Source: Hyphomicrobiales bacterium
GTDB lineage: Bacteria; Pseudomonadota; Alphaproteobacteria; Rhizobiales; Rhizobiaceae
Reading direction: 5' to 3'
Length of the DNA: 64,000 nt
Assembly (NCBI GenBank): GCA_900469345.1
Contig: UBWZ01000011.1
Span: 62,001 to 126,000 of the forward strand
Every line of letters starts with the position of its first letter. The first letter of the stretch is position 1. The notes beneath the pieces were generated by a model. That model did no database searches. It was not told the origin of the DNA and was given only the letters and a program-made list of their open reading frames with translations. Shown one piece after another: positions 17,857-26,512 of the stretch. A program made the position numbers and the translations under genes.

Positions 17857-19563
17857 ATGGCACTTTCTAACCCCACGCGGGAGGACTTCGCAGCCCTTCT
17901 CGAAGAATCCTTTGCAACCAACGATCTTGCCGAAGGCTATGTTACCAAGGGTATCGTCACGGCGATCGAAAAGGACATGGCTGTTGTGGACGTCGGCCTC
18001 AAGGTCGAAGGCCGCATTGCGCTGAAGGAATTCGGCGCCAAGGGCAAAGACGGCACGCTGAAGGTCGGCGACGAAGTCGAAGTCTATGTCGAGCGCATTG
18101 AAAACGCACTCGGCGAAGCTGTTCTGTCGCGCGAGAAGGCTCGCCGCGAAGAAAGCTGGGTCAAGCTCGAAGCCAAGTTCGAAGCTGGCGAACGCGTTGA
18201 AGGCGTGATCTTCAACCAGGTCAAGGGTGGCTTTACCGTCGATCTCGACGGCGCCGTCGCCTTCCTGCCGCGCTCGCAGGTCGACATCCGTCCGATCCGC
18301 GACGTGACCCCGCTGATGCACAACCCGCAGCCCTTCGAAATCCTCAAGATGGACAAGCGTCGCGGCAACATCGTTGTCTCGCGTCGTACGGTTCTCGAAG
18401 AGTCCCGCGCCGAGCAGCGTTCGGAAATCGTTCAGAACCTCGAAGAAGGCCAGGTTGTTGACGGCGTCGTCAAGAACATCACCGATTACGGTGCGTTCGT
18501 TGACCTCGGCGGCATCGACGGCCTGCTGCACGTGACCGACATGGCCTGGCGCCGCGTCAACCATCCGTCGGAAATCCTGTCCATTGGCCAGCAGGTCAAG
18601 GTTCAGATCATCCGCATCAACCAGGAAACCCACCGCATCTCGCTCGGCATGAAGCAGCTCGAGTCGGATCCGTGGGATGGCATTGCCGCCAAGTACCCGG
18701 TCGGCAAGAAGATCTCCGGTACCGTCACGAACATCACCGACTACGGTGCATTCGTCGAGCTGGAGCCGGGCATCGAAGGCCTGATCCACATCTCGGAAAT
18801 GTCCTGGACCAAGAAGAACGTACATCCCGGCAAGATCCTGTCCACGACGCAGGATGTCGACGTTGTCGTTCTCGAAGTCGATCCGTCCAAGCGCCGTATC
18901 TCGCTCGGCCTCAAGCAGACCCTCGAAAACCCGTGGCAGGCATTTGCCTACAGCCATCCGGCCGGCACTGAAGTCGAAGGCGAAGTCAAGAACAAGACCG
19001 AATTCGGCCTGTTCATCGGCCTCGACGGCGACGTCGACGGCATGGTTCACCTGTCGGATCTCGACTGGAACCGTCCGGGCGAACAGGTCATCGAGGAGTT
19101 CAACAAGGGCGACGTCGTCAAGGCTGTCGTTCTGGATGTGGACGTCGAGAAGGAACGCATCTCGCTCGGCATCAAGCAGCTCGGCCGCGATGCGGTTGGC
19201 GAAGCTGCAACCTCGGGTGAACTGCGCAAGAACGCTGTCGTTTCCTGCGAAGTGATCGGCGTCAACGAAGGCGGCGTGGAAGTGAAGCTCGTCGCTCACG
19301 AGGACGTCACCTCCTTCATCCGTCGCAACGACCTGGCACGCGATCGCGAAGATCAGCGTCCGGAGCGTTTCTCGGTTGGCCAGGTGTTCGACGCCCGCGT
19401 CGTCAACTTCTCCAAGAAGGACCGCAAGGTCATGCTGTCGATCAAGGCTCTCGAGATCGCAGAAGAGAAGGAAGCAGTTGCTCAGTTCGGCTCGTCCGAT
19501 AGCGGCGCTTCGCTCGGCGACATCCTCGGTGCGGCTCTGAAGAACCGCGGCGGCAACGAGTAA
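17857..19563 (+). CDS. rpsA: 30S ribosomal protein S1
   Basis: A 568-residue protein with six S1 RNA-binding repeats. Repeats three and four are the clearest, each with a block like NITDYGAFVDLGG or NITDYGAFVELEP followed by GLLHVTDM or GLIHISEM. It loads mRNA on the 30S subunit. ATG 17857 is 5 bases after AGGAGA. Codon use is visibly more biased (GTC, GAA, AAG) than in neighbouring accessory genes, as expected for a highly expressed gene. A very strong terminator follows. Confidence 0.98.
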   Translation: MALSNPTREDFAALLEESFATNDLAEGYVTKGIVTAIEKDMAVVDVGLKVEGRIALKEFGAKGKDGTLKVGDEVEVYVERIENALGEAVLSREKARREESWVKLEAKFEAGERVEGVIFNQVKGGFTVDLDGAVAFLPRSQVDIRPIRDVTPLMHNPQPFEILKMDKRRGNIVVSRRTVLEESRAEQRSEIVQNLEEGQVVDGVVKNITDYGAFVDLGGIDGLLHVTDMAWRRVNHPSEILSIGQQVKVQIIRINQETHRISLGMKQLESDPWDGIAAKYPVGKKISGTVTNITDYGAFVELEPGIEGLIHISEMSWTKKNVHPGKILSTTQDVDVVVLEVDPSKRRISLGLKQTLENPWQAFAYSHPAGTEVEGEVKNKTEFGLFIGLDGDVDGMVHLSDLDWNRPGEQVIEEFNKGDVVKAVVLDVDVEKERISLGIKQLGRDAVGEAATSGELRKNAVVSCEVIGVNEGGVEVKLVAHEDVTSFIRRNDLARDREDQRPERFSVGQVFDARVVNFSKKDRKVMLSIKALEIAEEKEAVAQFGSSDSGASLGDILGAALKNRGGNE

Positions 19564-19585
19564 TCGTTCCAGACCGAACCAAAAG

Positions 19586-19619
19586 AAGCCGCCGGGTCGA
19601 AAGACCCGGCGGCTTTTTT
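19586..19619 (+). terminator. Rho-independent terminator of rpsA
   Basis: A 13-bp perfect stem (19586-19598 with 19603-19615), a GAAA tetraloop and a six-T tail lie 23 bases after the rpsA stop. Confidence 0.95.
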
Positions 19620-19643
19620 CATGCCCGCAAGAATGAGAGACCG

Positions 19644-21422
19644 TCAGGCCCAGCCGGCCATCCGCCAGTAGAAGTCGTGGGCGCTGCCGTCGCCGTCGGC
19701 GGACGCCTCGCCGTCGGGCTTGCCACCGGCCTCCTGGCTGTCCTTCCCCTTGCTCTGCTCCCGCTCAGGAAACTGCTGCTGGCCCCGCGAAGGCGGCTCT
19801 TCTCCCTCCTCGTCTACCTTCGTGACGCTGGGGGTCTTTCGACCCTGCCGGTCCTGCTTTTGCTCGCGCGCCGGCGGATAGGGAATAAAGGGAAGCGGCA
19901 CGCCCTCCCGGGGAACCGGAACGGGAACGACCATTGCCGCCACCTCCCGTGCGTCCGGCTGCAGAGGCGCCGCCGTCTTCGACGGTGGGACTGTGGCCGT
20001 CCGGATCGGGTCGACCGGCGGATCGTCGCCTGCGACAGGAGCCGCGTCCGGATCGGGCGCGGGCTTCAGCGGGTCGAGAAGATGATGTGGCGTGGCGGCG
20101 AGAGGCGAGGCGGCTGCGGCCGGCTGCGCGGTCAGCTGTGCGATCAGCGTCTCCGGACCGCTGCCGGGAAACTGCGCTGCCATCTCCGGCGAGGGCCTGG
20201 GCGAGGTCCCGCCCGACAGGTTGTCCGCCAGCCACTGCGTCATGGCGAGCACGGCGTTTTGTCCGAGCGCTCGGGCGGCCCGGGCCATGTCGGGAAGCGA
20301 CAGGGAGCCGTCCGGTTCCGCTTCCAAGCGGACGCCTGCTTCCTGAAGGACGGCGGGGAGACCATCCTGCGCTGTGTCCCGCGCACCTGCGGGCGACGTC
20401 ACTTGCCCTCCCGGAGACGGCACCATGGCGGCCGCAGGGCCGGTCGCGGATGGGACCGCGCCGAACGGAGCGGGCAGGCGAGCGAGCGCCGTAGCTGCGG
20501 ACACGGCGTCGGCCTCGATGGTCGCAAGGGTGACCTGAGGATCGTCCGGGGCAAGAAGAGCATCGGGGCTTGCCGGGCGGCTTGTCTCGGTCTCGGTTGC
20601 GGCCATTGGCGGCGAGGCGCCGCCGGAGCCGGGCGGCATGGGACCCGGCACAGCTACCTCGGTAAGCGCGGGCGCCGGTGACGCAGCGGAAGAGCCCGGC
20701 GCGAAGGGGCCCGTCGGTGTGGCGCCACCGGAGGAAGGCGCGGCGGCCGCCGGCGGCAGCGAAGAACTGACCGAGCGGTCTGCGGCGCCCGGTCCGGCAT
20801 TGGATGCCATGCTCGCGGGCAAGGATCCGGGCGGCGCGGTGGATGGTGCGGATGCAGGTCCCGCAGCCGCGGGCGGGGCAGGGGCCGCGGTACCGCTGGC
20901 CGGTGGCCGGGCGAACGCCGTCGGGCCCGCCTCGTTCTGCAGGTAGGAGGTAACGGCCGATTTGGCGGCCAGATCCTTGCCCGGCCACTGGCTCATCTCG
21001 AGCGCCGCGGCAAGCCGTGCCGTCTCCCGTCCGGAGGGGTTTTGCATCAGGTCGGCAAGGAGCCGAAGCGTGACGCCGCGGACGAGCTGGTTAAGCGCCT
21101 TTTCGAGAAGCGCGCGATCCGGCGGGGAAAGCGCCTGCACCGCCGCGACGATCCGCTGTGCGTAATCCGGCAGGGCCTCGTTGGGCTCCCGCGGCAGCTT
21201 CAGAAGGGCGCCGATCGTTTCGGCAAACACTGAGACGCTTTGCGCCAGCTGCAGCTGCGCCGAAAGCGACATGGCACCCAGCCGACCGCCGGACATGGGC
21301 AGCGCTGCCTCATCGGTCGAACTTGTGGCGGCAGGAACGGCAGGTCGCGACGCCATGACCGGCTGGGATGCCGGGACCTGAACCTCTGTGACGGCGCTGA
21401 TGGCGCGAACAGGTGGCAGCAT
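19644..21422 (-). CDS. Uncharacterised Pro/Ala/Ser-rich protein
   Basis: A 592-residue protein I do not recognise. Residues 50-165 are an ordered, helix-rich region (LAQSVSVFAETIGALL ... QLVRGVTLRLLADLMQNPSG). Residues 170-560 are low-complexity Pro, Ala, Gly and Ser with a second short ordered patch near 370-420. The C-terminus ends in an aromatic block, FYWRMAGWA. The layout recalls flagellar hook-length control proteins (FliK), but no FliK C-terminal domain is visible and no flagellar gene is nearby. ATG 21422 has GGAG at suitable spacing. The frame is open upstream and looks coding but offers no ATG, GTG or TTG. It lies downstream of RNase D on the same strand. Confidence 0.7.
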   Translation of the reverse strand: MLPPVRAISAVTEVQVPASQPVMASRPAVPAATSSTDEAALPMSGGRLGAMSLSAQLQLAQSVSVFAETIGALLKLPREPNEALPDYAQRIVAAVQALSPPDRALLEKALNQLVRGVTLRLLADLMQNPSGRETARLAAALEMSQWPGKDLAAKSAVTSYLQNEAGPTAFARPPASGTAAPAPPAAAGPASAPSTAPPGSLPASMASNAGPGAADRSVSSSLPPAAAAPSSGGATPTGPFAPGSSAASPAPALTEVAVPGPMPPGSGGASPPMAATETETSRPASPDALLAPDDPQVTLATIEADAVSAATALARLPAPFGAVPSATGPAAAMVPSPGGQVTSPAGARDTAQDGLPAVLQEAGVRLEAEPDGSLSLPDMARAARALGQNAVLAMTQWLADNLSGGTSPRPSPEMAAQFPGSGPETLIAQLTAQPAAAASPLAATPHHLLDPLKPAPDPDAAPVAGDDPPVDPIRTATVPPSKTAAPLQPDAREVAAMVVPVPVPREGVPLPFIPYPPAREQKQDRQGRKTPSVTKVDEEGEEPPSRGQQQFPEREQSKGKDSQEAGGKPDGEASADGDGSAHDFYWRMAGWA

Positions 21423-21586
21423 GAGATCGGCTCCGTCTGCCTTCTGTGGCGGAAGCAGCCCGGCAAGCGCGTGGATCGCAACGACCGGCGTTGCTGTCGC
21501 CGCGCCGAATTGCCCCTTTGAGCCGAGAACGATCTGGAATCTAAAGGAAAATGGTTAAGCCCGGGATAATGCCTGGCCGCCTGGGC

Positions 21587-22210
21587 TCAGCTGTGGGCAA
21601 AGATGTCGGTCTCTTCCCAGCCGAGCAGATCGAGTTTCGAGCGCGTCGGCAGGAACTCGAAACAGGCCTGCGCGAGATCCATCCGACGGTCCCGCACGAG
21701 GCGCGCGGTCAGCTTGTCGCGCAACGCGTGCAGGTAGAGCACGTCGGAGGCGGCGTAGTCCAGTTGCGCCTGCGACAAGGTCGCGGCCGCCCAGTCGGAT
21801 TGCTGCTGCGCCTTCGAGACGTCGATGTCGAGCAGTTCCCTGAGGTTGTCCTTGAGGCCGTGCCGGTCCGTATAGGTGCGCACCAGCCGGGAGGCGATCT
21901 TGGTGCAGAAGACCGGCGCCGACGTCACGCCGAAGGTGTGGAAGAGGACGGCGATGTCGAACCGACCATAGTGGAAGATCTTGGTCTGCGCCGGGTCCGC
22001 CAGCAGGGCGACCAGGTTCGGTGCGTCCTTCTGGTCCGCCGCTATGCGGATGACGTCGGCGGTGCCGTCGCCGGGGGAGAGCTGGACGACGCAGAGCCGG
22101 TCGCGGCGCGGGACAAGACCCAGCGTCTCGGTGTCGACCGCCACACCGTTACGGTAGCGTGCCGCATCGGCGGTGGAAATATCGCCCTCGTGATACCGGA
22201 TCTCGGCCAT
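21587..22210 (-). CDS. rnd: Ribonuclease D-like 3'-5' exonuclease
   Basis: A 207-residue DEDDy exonuclease. Exo I is AVDTETLGL, exo II holds HYGRFDIAVL, and exo III is YAASDVLYL with the Tyr/Asp pair. It has only the catalytic domain; E. coli RNase D is about 375 residues with HRDC domains, but single-domain forms are usual in rhizobia. I start at ATG 22210 (MAEIRYHEG) rather than 24 codons upstream because the family begins there. Its likely role is trimming of stable RNA 3' ends. Confidence 0.9.
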   Translation of the reverse strand: MAEIRYHEGDISTADAARYRNGVAVDTETLGLVPRRDRLCVVQLSPGDGTADVIRIAADQKDAPNLVALLADPAQTKIFHYGRFDIAVLFHTFGVTSAPVFCTKIASRLVRTYTDRHGLKDNLRELLDIDVSKAQQQSDWAAATLSQAQLDYAASDVLYLHALRDKLTARLVRDRRMDLAQACFEFLPTRSKLDLLGWEETDIFAHS

Positions 22211-22368
22211 ATGCAATCTCTCTTTTCGTCTGGCACTGCTATAGCGGAGCTTGACGCTGCGGCCTACCCCGGCCGCCGGCATGGCTCAAGATGAAATCCT
22301 CATCACCGGTCAATTGAGCAAATGCCCAGCCGTGCGCCAAACGCATTGCTGCAATGCAACAGAAGTCC

Positions 22369-22397
22369 TTGGTGGGTCGGCCGTCTTGGCCTAAATA
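22369..22397 (+). promoter_or_regulatory. Promoter for small RNA: TTGGTG-N17-TAAATA
   Basis: A -35 TTGGTG (22369-22374) and -10 TAAATA (22392-22397) are 17 bases apart, placing transcription start near 22404, just before the first hairpin. The elements also read CTTG and CCTAAATA, so an alternative (RpoH-like) sigma factor is possible. Nothing else is evident between here and the rnd start. Confidence 0.6.
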
Positions 22398-22403
22398 GGG
22401 GTC

Positions 22404-22521
22404 ACCGAACGGCGCACCTCCTCCTCCCAGCGCCTTCGGTATAGGTCGACAACCTCCTCCTCCTCCCAGTTGTCGATCAAGTTTAAAGCCTGGCGCATCC
22501 TCCTCCCGCGCCAGGCTTTTT
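22404..22521 (+). ncRNA. Small RNA with three CCUCCUCCC-loop hairpins (cuckoo/CcsR type)
   Basis: Three successive perfect hairpins each expose an anti-Shine-Dalgarno sequence. Hairpin 1 has stem 22411-22415 with 22430-22434 and a 14-base loop. Hairpin 2 has stem 22446-22453 with 22469-22476 and a 15-base loop. Hairpin 3 has stem 22485-22496 with 22508-22519 and an 11-base loop, followed by T's as an intrinsic terminator. Every loop contains CCTCCTCCC. This matches the alphaproteobacterial sRNAs I know as cuckoo RNAs in Rhizobiales and CcsR in Rhodobacter, stress-induced regulators thought to bind protein or ribosome-site targets. Length is about 118 nt. A 35-codon frame on the opposite strand is explained by the repeats. 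Confidence 0.85.
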
Positions 22522-22537
22522 GCGTTCTGAGGACATC

Positions 22538-22569
22538 GTCCCCCGATAGAAAAGTCCCCCGATAGAAAC
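22538..22569. repeat. Two-copy 16-bp tandem repeat
   Basis: GTCCCCCGATAGAAA occurs twice in tandem (22538-22552 and 22554-22568) with one spacer base, just after the small RNA terminator. No function is apparent. Confidence 0.8.
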
Positions 22570-22626
22570 GATGATCCATTCGCTGGCGGGCAGCCGCAGT
22601 GTGCGGCGGCTCGCCTTGCGATGCGC

Positions 22627-23619
22627 TCAGGCTAAAGCGGAGATAGCGTCCATGACGTCGTCCTCGATGACGATGCCGCTGATGCGTGCCTCGGACCGCA
22701 GGCCCCGTCCCCTGCGTCCGGGCAGTCGCACGCCCTCTTGCCGGGACATTTCGCCGGCGAGGTCGGCAAGACGCTGCGCCGCACCGGATCCGGCAGCTGC
22801 GGAAGGATCGATGGCGATGATCGCCTGGCCCAGCGCCGGCGGGGCCCCCTTGTCGTCGAACAGGGAGCTCGCCTGGTAGGAGAAATGCGCGCCGGTAAGG
22901 CCTGCTGCGAGCACTTCCACCATCAGCGCCAGGGCGGCGCCCTTTGCCCCGCCCGATGGCGCCATGGTTCCCTTCATGGCAGCCTTGGCATCGGTCGTCG
23001 GGTTGCCTTCGGCGTCGAAGGCCCAATCGTCGGGAATGGCGGCGCCCTTCTGCGAGGCTTCCATCACCTTGCCGCGGGCGACCTTGGAAAGCGCAAGATC
23101 GACGACCAGCGGCTCGCCCCCCTGCAGCGGCGCGGCAAACGCAATCGGATTGGTTCCAAACAGCGGCAGCCTGCCACCCCAAGGTGCCATCGCGGCCGGC
23201 GCATTGGCAAACATCATGGCCACCAGTCCCGCATCGGCAAGTCGCTCGACCGTCAGCGCCATGACGCCGGCATGATGGGACCGATGAATGGCGGCAAAGG
23301 CGATGCCCTGCTCGCGCACGATCGCCGGCAGTTCGGCGACGGCCAGATCGAGCGCCGGATAGGCAAAGCCGAAGGCTGCATCCACGGAAAGAACCCCGGG
23401 CCGCACCCGCTCGGCGGAAGGTGTCGCCTGGCCGTCCACCTTGCCCGTCCGCACCTGGCTGACATAGGCCGGAACGCGCCTGAGCCCGTGCCCGGACTGG
23501 CCGGCCGCTTCCGCCTGGACCAGAGCGAGGGCGACGGAACGGGCGGTTGCCGGCAGAACGCCATTGGCCTCGAAAACGCTCTGGACGAGCGCTTCGGCTT
23601 CGACAAGTGTCATATGCAT
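22627..23619 (-). CDS. Ldh family oxidoreductase (malate/L-lactate dehydrogenase type)
   Basis: A 330-residue NAD(P)-dependent dehydrogenase of the YbiC/AllD/ComC superfamily, which reduces 2-oxo acids or cyclic imino acids. Conserved blocks are QSGHGLRR near residues 40-47, the catalytic HRSHHAGVM with His-His, FGTNPIAFAAP and LDLALSKVARGK-like sequence. Length is normal. The neighbour at 23660 is tonB on the same strand, and I see no functional link. Candidate substrates are ureidoglycolate, sulpholactate or piperideine-2-carboxylate; the sequence does not decide. Confidence 0.88.
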   Translation of the reverse strand: MHMTLVEAEALVQSVFEANGVLPATARSVALALVQAEAAGQSGHGLRRVPAYVSQVRTGKVDGQATPSAERVRPGVLSVDAAFGFAYPALDLAVAELPAIVREQGIAFAAIHRSHHAGVMALTVERLADAGLVAMMFANAPAAMAPWGGRLPLFGTNPIAFAAPLQGGEPLVVDLALSKVARGKVMEASQKGAAIPDDWAFDAEGNPTTDAKAAMKGTMAPSGGAKGAALALMVEVLAAGLTGAHFSYQASSLFDDKGAPPALGQAIIAIDPSAAAGSGAAQRLADLAGEMSRQEGVRLPGRRGRGLRSEARISGIVIEDDVMDAISALA

Positions 23620-23659
23620 GAGTGTATCCGGGGTAATCAGAGGCGGGAGGATGAGGGGA

Positions 23660-24697
23660 TCACTCGCACCTTAGAGCCTGATCGAGATAACTTGCAACAC
23701 CTGAAGGCGGCGCGGGGATGGGCGAGGCGCGCCTGACGGCCGCCACGATATAGCCGTCGATCTGCGAATCGCCGGAGGACCGCGACAGCGACACCGTGGT
23801 GATATTGCCGCTCCCGTCGAAGGCAAACCGCACCGCTGCGGTTCCTGTCCCGCCGCCGGGGCATTTGCGGGCGTTGCGGGCGATCCGCGCCTCGACCCGC
23901 GATTTCCACTTGGCGGGAGATACCGACTGCGAAAACAGGCCTGTCGAGGTCTGGCTGGCCGCTGTCCGGTCGGACTGCCTGGTCTGCAGCGCCGCCTGCG
24001 TACGCTCTTTCTGGGCCTGTTCCTGCTGCTGTTTCGGGCGCTCAGCCTGTCTTGCCGGCTTCGGCCGAGGTTCGGGCTTCTGCGTGGCCTCGGTCTTCTT
24101 GGCTGGCTGCGGCGGGGGCGGGCGCATGATCGGCAGCGGCACCTCGACATTCTCCAACGCCGCCGTCACCTGCTGCTCGATCGGATCGACGGGCTCGGGC
24201 GGCGGCTCAACCGGCTGCGGCGCCGGAATGGTCTGGGTCATCTCGGGCGCGGGTTCGGGCGGCGCGGGCGGTGTGGTCTCCTCGACCACCGGTTCCGGCG
24301 GCACGGGTTCCGGCGCAGGCTGCGGTTCCGGCGGGGGAGGCTCCGCCATCTCGGGAACGGGCTCGGGAAGAGGCTCCGGCGCGGGATCGGGCTGTGCCTG
24401 CTCGACGGGCTCCGGCTGCGGTTCCTCGACCGGCTTGACCTCTTCGCTCTTCATCTCCTCCGTATTCACCGTGTCGGGCGCGATCTGCTCCTGCGTCGTG
24501 TCGACCGCCTCCGGTTCCGGGGCGAGCTCGATCATGATTGCGGCGGGTGGTACGCTGTCGGAGGGCATGGCCGGGTTTTCGCGCATCAGGAGCGCGGCCG
24601 CCGCGACATGAGCGGCAAGAACGAGGGCTGCGGCGAAGCTCCACAGCACGATCTCGCGCGGGTGCAGGCTGCCGTCGAGAGACATGGCTTGGCTCAC
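23660..24697 (-). CDS. tonB: TonB energy-transduction protein
   Basis: A 345-residue periplasm-spanning protein. One membrane helix lies at about residues 17-38, followed by a long Pro-Glu rich rod (60-200), a Lys/Gln/Arg segment and the C-terminal TonB domain (from about 262: SRVEARIARN ... VSLSRSSGDSQIDGYIV). It transmits proton-motive energy to outer-membrane iron-siderophore or haem receptors. The GTG start overlaps the exbD stop (GTGA); ATG four codons later is an alternative. The order is exbB-exbD-tonB in the direction of transcription. Confidence 0.93.
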   Translation of the reverse strand: MSQAMSLDGSLHPREIVLWSFAAALVLAAHVAAAALLMRENPAMPSDSVPPAAIMIELAPEPEAVDTTQEQIAPDTVNTEEMKSEEVKPVEEPQPEPVEQAQPDPAPEPLPEPVPEMAEPPPPEPQPAPEPVPPEPVVEETTPPAPPEPAPEMTQTIPAPQPVEPPPEPVDPIEQQVTAALENVEVPLPIMRPPPPQPAKKTEATQKPEPRPKPARQAERPKQQQEQAQKERTQAALQTRQSDRTAASQTSTGLFSQSVSPAKWKSRVEARIARNARKCPGGGTGTAAVRFAFDGSGNITTVSLSRSSGDSQIDGYIVAAVRRASPIPAPPSGVASYLDQALRCE

Positions 24698-25173
24698 GGC
24701 GTGCCTCCGGCGGCACCGGATGCCGGCGACGCTGGCTGCGGCGCCGCGGCAGCCGGTGCGGTCTCGAGCCCGACCAGGGCGATTTTCAGATAGCCGGCAT
24801 CCCGCAACAGGTTCATCACCTCCATGAACTGCCCGTAGTCCACCGCCTTGTCGGCACGCAGGAAGATGCGCCGGTCACGATTGCCCTGCGTGACGCCGTC
24901 GAGCGCGGCCGAGAACGCCTCCCGGGCGACAGGGTCGTTGCCGATGGCAAGGCTGAGGTCCTGCTTCACGGTGACGTAAAGGGGCTCTTCCGGACGTGGT
25001 GCCGGCTTGGCGCTGGAGGCAGGCAGATCCACGTTCACGTCGACCGTCGCCAGCGGTGCTGCCACCATGAAGATGATCAGCAGCACCAGGATCACATCGA
25101 TGAACGGCGTGACGTTGATCTCGTGGTTTTCGGCGAGCTCCTCGCCATGATGCTCGCGAATGCCGCCGGCCAT
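24694..25173 (-). CDS. exbD: Biopolymer transport protein ExbD
   Basis: A 159-residue inner-membrane protein. The single membrane helix is at about residues 21-43, and NVTPFIDVILVLLIIF includes the proton-conducting Asp of the ExbD/TolR family. The periplasmic domain follows, with an Ala/Pro-rich tail. It lies 4 bases after exbB and overlaps tonB. It forms the proton channel with ExbB. Confidence 0.95.
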   Translation of the reverse strand: MAGGIREHHGEELAENHEINVTPFIDVILVLLIIFMVAAPLATVDVNVDLPASSAKPAPRPEEPLYVTVKQDLSLAIGNDPVAREAFSAALDGVTQGNRDRRIFLRADKAVDYGQFMEVMNLLRDAGYLKIALVGLETAPAAAAPQPASPASGAAGGTP

Positions 25174-25177
25174 GGGC

Positions 25178-26242
25178 TCAGCCCCCCGCGACCAGAGAGA
25201 CCGGCGCCTTGCGGCCCGGCGGTAGCTTTCGGAAATCGAGATCGCGGCTTACGAGCCGCTCGACGCCGGATGCGGCATCCGCCAGCAGTTGCCGGTAACC
25301 GGTCACCGAGCGAGCAAAGACGTTGTAGATCACCACGGCCGGTATGGCGGCAACCAGGCCGATGGCGGTGGCAAGCAGAGCTTCGGCAATTCCCGGTGCG
25401 ACCACGGCGAGGTTCGTCGTATTGGCCTGCGAGATGCCGATGAACGAATTCATGATACCCCACACGGTGCCGAACAGGCCGACAAACGGGGCCGTCGAAC
25501 CGATGGTGGCCAGGGCGCCCGTGCCGCGGGTCATGCGCCGGCCGGCAAAGGCCTCGATGCGGGAAAGAACGGAACCGACCCTTTCTTTGACGCCGTCGCC
25601 GCCGGCATGATCGAGCGCGGCTTCCGAAAGCGCCATTTCCTCGGCCGCAGCGCGAAGCATCAGCACGGCGGGACCACCGCGGCGACCGGCAGCGTCGAGC
25701 GCCTCGGGCAGCGTTCGGGCGCCGCGAATAACCTTCAGCGCCCGGTTTACCCGGCTGCGCGCACCGGCAAGCTCCAGTGTCTTGGCGACCCAGACCGTCC
25801 AGGTGATCAGCGACGCGAAGGCGAGCCCGCTCATCACGGCCTTCACCACCCAGTCGGCAGCCATGAACATGCCCCAGGGCGACAGGTCGTGCGGCAGGTC
25901 AAGGCGTTGGTCTGCGGCAAGCACGGGCGTGATCGCGGCCCGTCCCTCCTGGTCTGCGGCCGGGTTTGCTGCCGGTTCTGGTGCGGCGGGAGCCTGTGGC
26001 AGTGCGGGCTGGGCAGATGGGGGTGTGGCGGGAAGGGGCGAAGCCGGTGCCGGCGGCGATGTTTGCTCCTGGGCCTGCTCCTGAGTCTGTTCCGGGGCTG
26101 CCAGCGCCGGCCCGGGCGTTTCCGGGGCCTGCGCCAGTGCAGCCGTTGCCGCAAGGGTGATGGCCGCAGCGGTCACCAGGCCGGAAAGCGTCCTGCGAAC
26201 GACGAGAGGGCCAAGGGCTGGACGCTTCGGGTGGTGAGACAT
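25178..26242 (-). CDS. exbB: TonB-system energiser ExbB, extended N-terminus
   Basis: A 354-residue protein. A cleavable-type signal (about residues 17-38) is followed by a 90-residue Gln/Pro/Ala-rich periplasmic stretch. The ExbB core then has three membrane segments, including the conserved [20 protein letters not shown] block and [19 protein letters not shown]. The long periplasmic N-terminus is typical of rhizobial ExbB proteins. It is the first gene of exbB-exbD-tonB; the AT-rich upstream DNA may hold iron control sites. Confidence 0.95.
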   Translation of the reverse strand: MSHHPKRPALGPLVVRRTLSGLVTAAAITLAATAALAQAPETPGPALAAPEQTQEQAQEQTSPPAPASPLPATPPSAQPALPQAPAAPEPAANPAADQEGRAAITPVLAADQRLDLPHDLSPWGMFMAADWVVKAVMSGLAFASLITWTVWVAKTLELAGARSRVNRALKVIRGARTLPEALDAAGRRGGPAVLMLRAAAEEMALSEAALDHAGGDGVKERVGSVLSRIEAFAGRRMTRGTGALATIGSTAPFVGLFGTVWGIMNSFIGISQANTTNLAVVAPGIAEALLATAIGLVAAIPAVVIYNVFARSVTGYRQLLADAASGVERLVSRDLDFRKLPPGRKAPVSLVAGG

Positions 26243-26461
26243 GGCGGCGATACTCCGGACTGGTCGACGGGCGAAGGCGCGGCACGGATCGCATGCGGAT
26301 GCAGGAGGAGACGTTGCCGGCCGCCGCCGGTTCGCAATGACAGCTACGGGATAATAAACATGACTGAGAATGGCAACTAATAAATCTTGAGATTGTCACT
26401 CAAATATCGACGCGAGGCGGCGCTGTTCGCGCACCGGTGGCAAAGTCGGGTAACAAAGGGC
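26243..26461. other. AT-rich upstream region of exbB
   Basis: This holds the exbB promoter region. The stretch 26349-26405 is markedly AT-rich against the surroundings (ATAATAAACATGAC, AACTAATAAATC). It is where an Irr or RirA type iron element would be expected, but I find no clean consensus box. Confidence 0.35.
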
Positions 26462-26494
26462 AAAGAAAAGCCGCCCGTGAAGGTCACGGGCGGC
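26462..26494 (-). terminator. Rho-independent terminator of infB operon
   Basis: On the minus strand an 11-bp perfect stem (26494-26484 with 26480-26470), a 3-base loop and TTTTCTTT lie 19 bases after the infB stop. Confidence 0.93.
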
Positions 26495-26512
26495 TCCTTG
26501 AATTGCCGGGCG

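Noticed and set aside
17746..19299. A 517-codon minus-strand frame opposite rpsA
   Set aside because: Composition is the mirror of biased S1 codons, with no ribosome site or known motif.
22391..22498. A 35-codon minus-strand frame with a GGGAGGAGG directly before ATG
   Set aside because: Its WEEEE repeats and its ribosome site are the complement of the CCTCCTCCC loops of the small RNA; the RNA structure explains the sequence better.
22404..22569. CRISPR-like repeats
   Set aside because: The CCTCC repeats lie in RNA hairpins of different length with no spacers, and no cas gene is in the window.
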